Assembly (NCBI GenBank): GCA_044450785.1
Contig: JBIOJM010000119.1
Location: forward strand, 1-26,610
DNA: 26,610 bases
Direction: 5' to 3'
From: JBIOJM01 sp044450785
GTDB taxonomy: Bacteria > Planctomycetota > Planctomycetia > Isosphaerales > Isosphaeraceae
Positions 6,664 to 14,441 of the stretch are shown one piece after another. A program made the translations under genes and the position numbers. Below the pieces are notes generated by a model, which worked only from the letters and a program-made list of their open reading frames with translations, was not told the DNA's origin and searched no databases. How positions within the stretch are numbered: the first letter of the stretch is position 1; the number at the start of each line of letters is the position of its first letter.

Positions 6664-9198
6664 ATGATTCCTCGAATGGGCACCGTGCACTTTCGCGTGA
6701 GCGCGTGGTGGGCCGCCACCGGTCTGGCGCTGGCTTGGGTCGCTGCGCCGCACACGTTTGCCGGCGCGGCGGCGGGTTCCCCGGTCGATTACGCCAATCA
6801 GGTCAAGCCGATCCTGACCCGTCACTGCGTGTCGTGTCACGGCGCGGCCAGGCCAAAGGGCGGGCTGCGGCTCGATACCGCGGCGGCGGCGCTGGTGGGG
6901 GGCGAAAGCGGGCCGGTGGTGCTGCCGGGCCGGGGCGAGGAGAGTTCGCTCATTGCCGCCGTACGGGGCGGAGGGGAGATCGAACGCATGCCCTTGAAAC
7001 GGCCGCCGCTGGCGGAGGCCGAGATCAAGGTGCTGAAAGACTGGATCGACCAGGGGGCCAAGGGGGTCGCCGGCGAGCGGCCCGGAGTTCCCCCCAGCGC
7101 GTCGCACTGGGCGTTCAAGCCGCCCAGGAGGCCGGCCGTCCCGGAGGTCTCAAAGCCCGGCTGGGCGCGGAACCCGATCGACCGGTTCATCCTGGCCCGG
7201 CTCGAGCGGGCGGGACTTGGTCCCGCGCCGGAAGCCGATAGGGCGACCTTGCTACGCCGCCTGAGCCTCGACCTGATCGGCTTGCCCCCCTCGCCCGGGG
7301 AAGTCGACGACGTCCTGGCCGGCCGGCCGGCGGGCGCTCTCGATCGCACGGTCGACCGGCTCCTGGCCTCGCCCCACTTCGGCGAGCGGTGGGCCCGCCC
7401 CTGGCTCGACCTGGCTCGCTATGCCGACTCCAACGGCTACAACATCGACGCTCCCCGCTCGATCTGGAAGTACCGCGACTGGGTCATCGCCGCTCTCAAC
7501 GCCGACATGCCGTTCGACCAGTTCGCGATCGACCAGCTCGCCGGCGACCTCCGGCCCGGAAATCCACTCGGCCCGCGGATCGCAACCGGCTTTCACCGCA
7601 ATACGCCGATCAACCAGGAAGGCGGGATCGACGTCGAGCAGTTTCGGGTCGAGTCCGTCGTCGACCGGGTGAACACCACGGGCACCGTCTTCCTCGGCTT
7701 GACGATCGGCTGCTGCCAGTGCCACGACCACAAGTATGATCCAATCTCCCAGCGCGAGTATTACCGGCTCTTCGCGTTCTTCAACAATGTCGATGAGCCG
7801 GACCTCGAGATCGCCTCGCCGGCCGAGTCGGCCAGGCGGCAGGAGGTCCGCGGCCGGATCGACGAGTTCCACCGCGCGCTGGCGGCGCGGTATCCAGACC
7901 TGGATGAGCACGAGCGAAAGTGGGAGGCGACGGTGACGCTCGAGTTCACCCAGGCCCAGGAGGCTGACGTCCGGTTGGCATTCGATTCACCGCGGGGGAA
8001 GCGGTCGCCGGCCCACCGTCGCGCTCTCGTCGAGTTGATGATGGCCCAAGACCCGACTTTCCGAGTCGAGTTCGCTGCCCTGACGAAGCTGCGCGCGGCG
8101 GAGCCCAAGTTCGTGACGACAATGGTCGTTCGCGAGCGATCCGGCGGCCCGCGTCCGACGCATGTCCATCTCGGCGGCGACTTCACTCGCAAGGGGGAGC
8201 GCGTCGAGCCGGGCGTTCCGGGCGTTCTCCCTCCCTTGAATGATACGAGCCCGGGGAACCCGGCCGATCGGATGGACCTTGCCCGCTGGCTGGTCGATCG
8301 CCGTAATCCGCTGGCGGCCCGCGTCGTGGTCAACCGCATCTGGCAAGCCCATTTCGGCCGCGGCCTGGTCGAGACCGACAATGACTTTGGGACCCAGGGC
8401 ACGGCGCCCAGTCATCCCGAGCTGCTCGACTGGCTGGCCTGCGAGCTGATGGACCGTGGTTGGAGCCGGAAGGCGATCCACCGGCTGATCGTGAGCTCGG
8501 CGACCTACCGGCAGGCGTCGCGATTGCGGCCCGAGGGGCAGGCAATCGATCCCGACAATCATCTGCTGTGGCGGCAGGCCCGCCTCCGCCTCGACGCCGA
8601 GCTGATCCGCGACGCTGCCTTGACCTCCGGTGGTCTGCTGACGCGCGTGCTCGGAGGCCCGAGCGTCTTCCCCCCCCAGCCCGACGGTGTCATGAACCTG
8701 GGTCAGATGAAGCGCCCGTGGCGGGCCGATCCTGGCCCGAACCGCTATCGCCGGGGGCTGTACACGTTCTTCTGGCGGGCCACGCCCCACCCGTTCTTGA
8801 CGACCTTCGACGCACCGGGGGGTGTGCAGACCTGCACACGGCGGTTCCGATCCAACACGCCGCTTCAGGCACTGACGCTGCTCAACGACCCGGCGTTCGT
8901 GGAGATCGCCGAGGGGCTGGCCGCGCGGATCTTGAGCGAGCGGCCAGGCCCCGCCTCGGATCGCGACCGGATCCGGCATGCGGTGATGCTCTGCCTGGGC
9001 CGGCCGGCGGTCGACCGCGAGCTGGAGATGCTGAAAGCGGTGCTGGACCAGGAGCGCGTGGATTGCGCGGGCCTGGACACGCCGGCCGCCGGTCCCGCGG
9101 CAAGGCCGCCGCGCAGCGGTGGTTCTTCGCCCTCCGCTCCCTGGATCACCGTCGCGCGCGTGTTGCTCAACCTCGACGAGTTCGTGACCCGCGAGTAA
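6664..9198 (+). CDS. DUF1549/DUF1553 protein with N-terminal PSCyt1 cytochrome domain
   Basis: A typical planctomycete surface protein of about 844 residues. An N-terminal export signal (about 10-38) leads to a PSCyt1 domain with one haem site CVSCH (about 55-59) and a possible axial Met in RMPLKRPPL. DUF1549 (PSCyt2) starts near NPIDRFILARL (about 170) with RLSLDLIGLPPSP; DUF1553 (PSD1) spans from NPADRMDLARWL (about 532) to the end, with VVNRIWQAHFGRGLV and the usual closing LLNLDEF. The region between the two is short. These proteins pair with DUF1501 proteins; a role in periplasmic polymer or sulfated-sugar breakdown is often suggested but unproven. Starts at TTG 6658, ATG 6664 and ATG 6676 are possible; none has a strong ribosome site. 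The DUF1501 gene follows 35 bases later, so they are probably cotranscribed. Confidence 0.93.
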   Translation: MIPRMGTVHFRVSAWWAATGLALAWVAAPHTFAGAAAGSPVDYANQVKPILTRHCVSCHGAARPKGGLRLDTAAAALVGGESGPVVLPGRGEESSLIAAVRGGGEIERMPLKRPPLAEAEIKVLKDWIDQGAKGVAGERPGVPPSASHWAFKPPRRPAVPEVSKPGWARNPIDRFILARLERAGLGPAPEADRATLLRRLSLDLIGLPPSPGEVDDVLAGRPAGALDRTVDRLLASPHFGERWARPWLDLARYADSNGYNIDAPRSIWKYRDWVIAALNADMPFDQFAIDQLAGDLRPGNPLGPRIATGFHRNTPINQEGGIDVEQFRVESVVDRVNTTGTVFLGLTIGCCQCHDHKYDPISQREYYRLFAFFNNVDEPDLEIASPAESARRQEVRGRIDEFHRALAARYPDLDEHERKWEATVTLEFTQAQEADVRLAFDSPRGKRSPAHRRALVELMMAQDPTFRVEFAALTKLRAAEPKFVTTMVVRERSGGPRPTHVHLGGDFTRKGERVEPGVPGVLPPLNDTSPGNPADRMDLARWLVDRRNPLAARVVVNRIWQAHFGRGLVETDNDFGTQGTAPSHPELLDWLACELMDRGWSRKAIHRLIVSSATYRQASRLRPEGQAIDPDNHLLWRQARLRLDAELIRDAALTSGGLLTRVLGGPSVFPPQPDGVMNLGQMKRPWRADPGPNRYRRGLYTFFWRATPHPFLTTFDAPGGVQTCTRRFRSNTPLQALTLLNDPAFVEIAEGLAARILSERPGPASDRDRIRHAVMLCLGRPAVDRELEMLKAVLDQERVDCAGLDTPAAGPAARPPRSGGSSPSAPWITVARVLLNLDEFVTRE

Positions 9199-9233
9199 AC
9201 CTGTTCAAGACGGAAAGCGGGGGGCTCTTGGCC

Positions 9234-10757
9234 ATGTCGAACGACTGCGATCCACGAAAGCTGCTCGATCACGTCCTGTGCCGCCGGACCCGGCGCCACT
9301 TCTTCGCCGACTGCGGCCTGGGGCTGGGGGCGATGGCGCTGGCCTCGCTCGCGGGAGGCGCGCAGGAAGCCGGCGCGATGGCGGAGCCTGATGCCCATCC
9401 GCGTGGCCCTCTCGCGCCGGGCGGGGCCACGGACCGGGGCGCCAATCCCCTGGCGGCCCGGCCGGGCCATCTTGCCGCGCGGGCCAAGAGCGTCATCTAT
9501 CTGTTCATGGCCGGCGGCCCCAGCCAGCTCGAGCTGTTCGACTACAAGCCGCAGCTTCAGAAATACAGCGGTCAGCCGATCCCGGACTCGTTTATCCAGG
9601 GGCGCCGGTTCGCGTTCATGGATATCTTCACCAAGGAGCATCCCAAGCTGCTGGGTACGGTCCGCCGGTTTGCCAGGCACGGCCAGTCGGGGGCATGGGT
9701 CTCGGCGTTGCTACCGCGGCTGGCCGAGGTCGTCGACGACCTGGCGATCATCAAGTCGGTGGCGACGGATGTGTTCAACCATGCGCCGGCCAAGCTATTT
9801 GCCAACACGGGAACAGTCCAGTTCGGCCGGCCGAGCATGGGCTCGTGGGTCACGTACGGCATCGGCAGCGAGTCGGCCGATCTGCCGGGCTTCGTCGTGC
9901 TGCAATCGGGCCCGCGCGGGCCGCGGGGCGGTGCGGTCAACTGGGGGAGCGGATTTCTCCCCTCGGCCTACCAGGGGGTGCCGCTCCGCGCCGGCGGCGA
10001 GCCGATCTTGAATTTGAGCACGCCGGGCGGGATCTCGCCGCGGCGGCAGCGCCGGGCCATCGAGACGATCGCCGCGCTCAACCACGCGCGGTTCGACGTC
10101 ACCGCCGACCCCGAGATCGCCACCAGGATCGCCGCTTACGAGGTGGCTTACCGCATGCAGTCGAGCGCTCCGGAGCTGATCGACATGGGATCGGAGACCG
10201 CCGAGACCCTGAAATTGTACGGTGCCCAGCCCGGCAAGTCCTCCTTCGCCAACAACTGCTTGCTCGCCCGGCGGCTGGTCGAGCGGGGCGTGCGGTTCGT
10301 TCAGCTCTATCACACCGACTGGGACCACCATGGCGTCCCCGGCCAGACCTTGAGCCGCGACCTCGACCAGGTCTGCCGCGACATCGACCAGCCGTGCGCG
10401 GCCTTGATCAAGGACCTGAAAGCGCGGGGCCTGCTTGAATCCACCCTGGTGGTCTGGGGAGGCGAATTCGGCCGCACGCCCATGGGGGAAATCCGCGAAA
10501 CCGTCGGCCGCAACCATCATATCGACGCCATGACGATGTGGCTGGCGGGTGGAGGGGTCAAGCCGGGCTTGGCCCTGGGCGAGACCGACGAACTCGGGTT
10601 CGGCCCCGTCGCCGACCGCGTGCACGTGCACGACCTGCAGGCGACCATCCTGCGCTTGCTCGGCCTCGAACACACCAAGCTGACCTTCCGGTCCCAGGGC
10701 CGCGACTTCCGGCTCACCGACGTGGGAGGAAACGTCGTGACCAAGCTGCTGGGGTGA
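9234..10757 (+). CDS. DUF1501 (sulfatase-like) protein with Tat-like signal
   Basis: A 507-residue protein. RRTRRHFF (about 17-24) followed by a small-residue hydrophobic stretch resembles a twin-arginine signal, as is usual for DUF1501. The body has family hallmarks: YLFMAGGPSQLELFDYKP near the N-terminus, LYHTDWDHHG near the middle, VVWGGEFGRTP, GRNHH and the closing Asp/His-rich VHDLQATILRLLGL. DUF1501 is related to the alkaline-phosphatase/sulfatase fold; its substrate is unknown. The frame stays open far upstream (to about 8460), but that part lies over the preceding gene and is not real. ATG 9234 sits after a G-rich stretch that may serve as a weak ribosome site. The gene probably shares an operon with the DUF1549/DUF1553 gene before it. 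Confidence 0.94.
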   Translation: MSNDCDPRKLLDHVLCRRTRRHFFADCGLGLGAMALASLAGGAQEAGAMAEPDAHPRGPLAPGGATDRGANPLAARPGHLAARAKSVIYLFMAGGPSQLELFDYKPQLQKYSGQPIPDSFIQGRRFAFMDIFTKEHPKLLGTVRRFARHGQSGAWVSALLPRLAEVVDDLAIIKSVATDVFNHAPAKLFANTGTVQFGRPSMGSWVTYGIGSESADLPGFVVLQSGPRGPRGGAVNWGSGFLPSAYQGVPLRAGGEPILNLSTPGGISPRRQRRAIETIAALNHARFDVTADPEIATRIAAYEVAYRMQSSAPELIDMGSETAETLKLYGAQPGKSSFANNCLLARRLVERGVRFVQLYHTDWDHHGVPGQTLSRDLDQVCRDIDQPCAALIKDLKARGLLESTLVVWGGEFGRTPMGEIRETVGRNHHIDAMTMWLAGGGVKPGLALGETDELGFGPVADRVHVHDLQATILRLLGLEHTKLTFRSQGRDFRLTDVGGNVVTKLLG

Positions 10758-10789
10758 ATCCGATCGGGCTTTGGTCGATGGCCATTGGC

Positions 10790-10996
10790 TCACGATGCCA
10801 CCGAGAAGAGCTCATCCATCTCGGGAACAGGCTCGCCATGTTCGATACGGTCGGCGATGACGCGGAAGGACAGCGCTTTCGCCTTGGCAATCGCGTCGTC
10901 CTGGGTCAGTCCGTAAACCAGGACACCGGGGAGGTCCGGCACTTCGGCGAGCCACCGGCCGTTGTCTTCTCGCTCAAGGTTGACAGTGAGGCCCAT
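10790..10996 (-). CDS. HicB-like small protein (orphan antitoxin-type)
   Basis: A 68-residue protein of the HicB fold. LEREDNGRWLAEVPDLPGV followed by YGLTQDDAIAKAKALSFRVIADRIEHGE is the usual HicB N-terminal (partial RNase H-like) domain. No C-terminal DNA-binding domain is present. The start ATG at 10996 is chosen because AGGAGA lies seven bases upstream; a longer frame to 11092 has no such site. In hicAB systems the antitoxin neutralises the mRNA interferase HicA. No HicA-like gene is adjacent: the next gene upstream encodes an unrelated 80-residue protein. It is therefore an orphan HicB or part of a different pair. It converges with the DUF1501 gene, leaving 32 bases between stops. Confidence 0.8.
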   Translation of the reverse strand: MGLTVNLEREDNGRWLAEVPDLPGVLVYGLTQDDAIAKAKALSFRVIADRIEHGEPVPEMDELFSVAS

Positions 10997-11088
10997 TGAT
11001 TCGTCTCCTGCGCTCGGCGGTAGTCCACTTGCATTATGAGAAATCGTGAGGGAAAAACAAAGGGTGCGCTCCAGTGTGTCGGCGGAAC

Positions 11089-11331
11089 TCAAGCTCGACG
11101 CTTCCTGGCCGGACCGTTCGCCGCCGGCTTGAATTCCAGATCGGTTACCAAGAGCAGGTCGATGATATTGACGGTGTCGTCGGGCTGGACGACAAGGATG
11201 GTTCGGCCGCTCGGGACGGTCATGATGAACTCGCGATGGCGGACCGGGATCGATCGCCCGTCCGCGAGGTGCATGACGAACGGTCGAAAGGGCTGAGCAT
11301 CATAAGCATTGCGGAGTTGGTCGATTGTCAT
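11089..11331 (-). CDS. Small conserved-looking protein, function unknown
   Basis: An 80-residue protein starting at ATG 11331 (MTIDQLRNAYDAQPFRPFVM), with the order QPFRPFV-HLADGR-PV-H-EFI, SGRTILVV, then IDLLLVTDLE and a basic tail. From memory, short proteins of this pattern (QPF.PF..HLADGR) occur many times in planctomycete genomes as unnamed hypotheticals; I know of no function. A longer frame to 11493 begins in DNA of no coding character. It lies 92 bases upstream of the HicB-like gene on the same strand, so the two may be cotranscribed. The Asp/Arg-rich beta-strand pattern hints at a small beta-barrel, but this is a guess. Confidence 0.65.
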   Translation of the reverse strand: MTIDQLRNAYDAQPFRPFVMHLADGRSIPVRHREFIMTVPSGRTILVVQPDDTVNIIDLLLVTDLEFKPAANGPARKRRA

Positions 11332-11444
11332 CGGATCATTTCCATGGAACGGCCGCGGCAAACTCGATTCTTCCGCGGCCATGAGCCCAATCTTACCATG
11401 ACTCGTGCCGGGCTCGCCAAGGTTCTTCCCATTCTTCGAATCGC

Positions 11445-11474
11445 TTGGCAAGACGGGGCGGTGGGGTTTATGCT
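11445..11474 (+). promoter_or_regulatory. Sigma70-like promoter upstream of hslV
   Basis: TTGGCA (11445-11450), an 18-base spacer, then TATGCT (11469-11474). Transcription would begin near 11481, leaving a leader of about 65 bases to ATG 11546. The match is fair, and the position in front of hslVU makes it plausible. Confidence 0.4.
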
Positions 11475-11545
11475 CGCGGGGAAGATTCAACACTGAACGA
11501 GCGAGGATCTACCCTCACGACGTCGGTATTGAACGAAGGGGCAAA

Positions 11546-12157
11546 ATGCGGTCAGGTCTGACCGAAGCAGATTCGATAAGGGAGCTCCACTTGGACTGGC
11601 ATGCGACGACGATCCTTTCGGTGCGCAAGGGGGACCGGGTGGCGATTGGGGGCGATGGCCAGGTCACGCTGGGCACCCAGGTCATGAAGGCCGATGCGGT
11701 CAAGATCCGCAAGTTGCTCGACGGCCAGGTACTGGTTGGTTTCGCGGGCTCGGCCGCGGATGGGTTCGCGCTAATGGAGCGGTTCGAGGGGAAGCTCAAG
11801 GACTACCCCAACAACGTGCCGCGGGCGGCGACCGAGCTGGCCAAGCTCTGGCGTACGGACCGGATACTCCGTCGGCTCGAGGCCGTGCTGGTCGTGGTCG
11901 ACGCGCGGCACAGCTTGCTTTTGACAGGCTCGGGCGATGTCATTCAGCCCAGCGATGGCATCTTGGCGACTGGCTCGGGGGGCGGTTACGCTTTGGCGGC
12001 CGCGCGGGCGCTGGTGCAGCACTCAGGCCTCTCGGCCGCCGAGGTCGTCCGCGAGTCGCTGGCAATCGCCGCCGGTATTGATATTTATACCAACTCGAAA
12101 CTGACGGTGGAGGAACTGCCGTGCCAGAGCACGACCTCGAGCGCGAACGTGAGTTGA
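11546..12157 (+). CDS. hslV: HslV, peptidase subunit of the HslUV (ClpYQ) protease
   Basis: HslV forms the double-hexamer proteolytic chamber of the cytoplasmic HslUV protease, using an N-terminal threonine exposed after propeptide removal. Here the mature start is in HATTILSVRKG, with Thr about residue 21 from ATG 11546. The family block GDGQVTLGTQVMKADAVKIRKL and the later GSGGGYALAAARAL are clear. ATG 11546 follows AAGGGG by four bases and gives a 20-residue propeptide, long for HslV. TTG 11591 has a better-placed AAGGGAG (11578-11584) and would give MDWHATT, closer to the family norm, so it may be the true start. The 3' end overlaps hslU by 37 bases, indicating coupled translation. The C-terminus past YTNSKLTVEEL is a short Ser/Thr tail. 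Confidence 0.95.
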   Translation: MRSGLTEADSIRELHLDWHATTILSVRKGDRVAIGGDGQVTLGTQVMKADAVKIRKLLDGQVLVGFAGSAADGFALMERFEGKLKDYPNNVPRAATELAKLWRTDRILRRLEAVLVVVDARHSLLLTGSGDVIQPSDGILATGSGGGYALAAARALVQHSGLSAAEVVRESLAIAAGIDIYTNSKLTVEELPCQSTTSSANVS

Positions 12158-13503
12158 CACCCCGCCAGACCGTCGCGGAGCTGGACCGCGACATCGTGGG
12201 CCAGACCGACGCGAAGCGGGCCGTGGCCATCGCGCTGCGCAACCGGTGGCGGCGCAGGCAGCTCACCGAGGACCTGCGCAAGCAGGTGACGCCCAAGAAC
12301 ATCATGCTGATCGGACCGACCGGCGTGGGCAAGACCGAGATCGCCCGCCGGCTGGCGATCCTGGTCGGCGCGCCGTTCGTGAAGGCCGAGGCCACCAAGT
12401 ACACCGAAGTCGGCTATGTCGGCCGCGACGTCGAGGGCCTGATCCGGGATTTGGTCGAGGCCGCGATCGTCCTGGTGCGGAACTCCGAGCGGGTGAAGGT
12501 GGTGGAGCAGGCCAAGGAACAGGTGGAGCAGCGTTTGCTGGATCTGCTTTTGCCGTCTCCTCCCGCCGGGTCCTGGCAAGATGCCGACACGCCCCAGGCC
12601 GCCGAGGCCGCCGACCGCCGCCAACGGTCGCGCGACAAGATGAAGGCGCGGCTCTTGGCCGGCGAGATCGAAGACAAAGAAATCGAAATCACGTTTCCGG
12701 GCCGGTCGATGGCGCCGGTCTCGATCCTGGGCGCGGGCAATTTCGAGCAGATGGAGATGGACCTCCAGAACATGTTCGAGAAGATCATGCCCAAGCAATC
12801 TCAGACGCGCCGGCTGACGGTCGGCCAGGCGCGGCCGATCTTGCTCCAGCAGGAGATCGACGCGCTGATCGATCCCGAGAAGATCAACCAGGCCGCGGTC
12901 AATCTGGCCGAGGAATCGGGGATCATCTTCATCGACGAGATCGACAAAATCACGAGCGACGAGGGGTCGAGCCGCGGGCCGGACGTCTCGCGTCAGGGCG
13001 TGCAGCGCGACCTGCTGCCGATCGTGGAGGGGACGACCGTCAACACCAAGCACGGGCCGGTCAAAACGGACCACATCCTGTTCATCGCCGCCGGCGCGTT
13101 CCACCGGTCGAAGCCGGCGGACTTGATGCCCGAGCTGCAAGGCCGGTTTCCGATCCGCGTCGAGATGCACGACTTGACGCGCGACGACTTCGCCCGCATC
13201 CTCCGCGAGCCGCGCGCCTCGCTGCTCCGGCAATACCAGGCTCTGCTGGGCACCGAGGGAATCACGCTGGAATTCGCCGACGCGGCCATCGAAACAATGG
13301 CCGACCTCGCTTTTCAGGTGAACCGGTCGACGCAGAACATCGGCGCGCGGCGGCTGCACACGATCCTCGAGCGCGTGCTCGAGGACCTCAGCTTCGACGC
13401 CTCTGAGCGCACCGACAAGCACGTGGTCATCGACGAGGCCCTGGTCCGCGAGCGACTCGAGGCCCTCTCGCAAGACGAAGACTTGAGCCGGTTCATTCTT
13501 TAG
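12121..13503 (+). CDS. hslU: HslU, ATPase subunit of the HslUV protease
   Basis: A 460-residue AAA+ unfoldase that binds, unfolds and feeds proteins into HslV. It shows TPRQTVAELDRDIVGQ at the N-terminus, Walker A GPTGVGKT (about 65-72), the pore loop GYVG (about 98-101), a charged intermediate (I) domain (about 110-245), Walker B IIFIDEID (about 268-275), and the sensor/arginine region GARRLHT (about 408-414). The C-terminus DLSRFIL is the family tail that docks into HslV. The start is GTG 12121, inside the end of hslV in another frame, which suggests translational coupling. Length is normal and nothing is missing. A minus-strand frame of similar length over this gene is a shadow. Confidence 0.97.
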   Translation: MPEHDLERERELTPRQTVAELDRDIVGQTDAKRAVAIALRNRWRRRQLTEDLRKQVTPKNIMLIGPTGVGKTEIARRLAILVGAPFVKAEATKYTEVGYVGRDVEGLIRDLVEAAIVLVRNSERVKVVEQAKEQVEQRLLDLLLPSPPAGSWQDADTPQAAEAADRRQRSRDKMKARLLAGEIEDKEIEITFPGRSMAPVSILGAGNFEQMEMDLQNMFEKIMPKQSQTRRLTVGQARPILLQQEIDALIDPEKINQAAVNLAEESGIIFIDEIDKITSDEGSSRGPDVSRQGVQRDLLPIVEGTTVNTKHGPVKTDHILFIAAGAFHRSKPADLMPELQGRFPIRVEMHDLTRDDFARILREPRASLLRQYQALLGTEGITLEFADAAIETMADLAFQVNRSTQNIGARRLHTILERVLEDLSFDASERTDKHVVIDEALVRERLEALSQDEDLSRFIL

Positions 13504-13642
13504 CGTGGGCACCGCCCTGGAACCGATTCCTCCGAGGTAGACAAATCTCTGCGGCGGCGTCACGATGGGAATCAACGGGGTGAGGGCAAACTCTCCCTTT
13601 CCCGAGCCGAATCAACTGCTGCCCACCGGGGAGAAAACCTCG

Positions 13643-14117
13643 ATGCCATCTCCGTTCCCCGGAATGAATCCCTACCTCGAACAGGAAGACGCCTGGCACG
13701 ACTTCCACGAGCGATTCATCCCTTTGGTGGCGACCCTGCTGGGAGGTCACTGGCCAAGCGCATGGAGCTCCTCAACGGGCCGGTTCATCTCGTCGAGATC
13801 GATCTCCTGCGCGGCGGCCCTCCCTTGCCGGCAGCCGGCCGGCCCGACTGCTCCTACTCGGTCCTGGTCAGCCGGGTGGAACGCCGTCTCGACGCTGAGT
13901 TCTGGCCGATCTCACTTCGAGAGCGATTGCCCGTGATCCCCATCCCGGTCCGTGCGCCTGACGCCGACGCCCGGCTCGACTTGCAAGCGGTCCTGGACCG
14001 GACCTACGACGACGCCGGCTATGCCGACTACATCTACGATGGTGCTCCCCGACCGCGGCTGGGCGATGAAGACGCGGACTGGGCTCGCCAGTTCCTCCCA
14101 CAACCACCGTCGCCGTA
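13643..14117 (+). pseudogene. DUF4058 protein gene with out-of-frame internal deletion
   Basis: The first part, from ATG 13643 (good GGGGAG upstream), encodes MPSPFPGMNPYLEQ and WHDFHERFIPLVATLLGG, the standard DUF4058 N-terminus. After about position 13744 the coding frame shifts: the other plus frame continues with LAKRMELLNGPVHLVEIDLL, then VIPIPVRAPDADARLDLQAV and YADYIYDG, the standard DUF4058 C-terminal half, ending at a stop near 14118. Intact members of the family have over a hundred residues between these parts. So this gene appears to have lost a central piece and to have been joined out of frame near 13740-13750. DUF4058 has no known function to my knowledge; it is abundant in planctomycetes and cyanobacteria. 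Not expected to make a working protein. Confidence 0.82.
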
Positions 14118-14441
14118 ATTGGACTTATCCCCTTTTCGTCACGCAACACCACGATCGCCGGCAACTCGGGCGCCTCAGGCGGCGGGATCAGCGACGAGGG
14201 GACGCTCACGGCCGTCAACGCCACCATCGCCGACCAGAACACCAGCGTGGGTTCCGGCTCCGGCGGCGGGCTGGATGTCACCGGCGCCGGCACGGCCACC
14301 TTGTACAATACAATCGTCGCCCAGAATACCGACTCGACAGGCGAGGACGACATCAGCGGCGCGGGCATCACATCGACCAGCTCCAACAACCTGGTCGGCG
14401 TCGACTCAACGCTGCCGCAAACTGGGAACATCATCTCTTGA
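14118..14441 (+). pseudogene. Beta-helix repeat surface protein, C-terminal fragment
   Basis: One plus-strand frame, open from at least 14118 to the stop at 14441, reads RNTTIAGNSGASGGGISDEG, then LTAVNATIADQNTS, GGGLDVTGAGTATLYNTIVA and SSNNLVG. This Asn/Thr/Gly pattern is that of right-handed parallel beta-helix (pectate-lyase-like) repeats in large secreted proteins. There is no start codon with a ribosome site and no export signal, and it begins right after the broken DUF4058 gene. I take it as the 3' tail of a lost, much larger gene. It overlaps the end of the convergent flavoprotein gene by 11 bases. Confidence 0.6.

Noticed and set aside
8460..9233. Open frame extending the DUF1501 gene upstream by about 258 codons
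   Set aside because: It overlaps the DUF1549/DUF1553 gene in another frame and is Arg/Pro/Gly-rich; family members begin at the Tat-like signal after 9234.
10757..10790. Possible terminator between the convergent DUF1501 and HicB-like genes
   Set aside because: No clear GC-rich stem followed by a T run in the 32-base gap.
12085..13575. 496-codon minus-strand open frame
   Set aside because: It is antisense to the fully recognisable hslU; long shadows are common in high-GC DNA.
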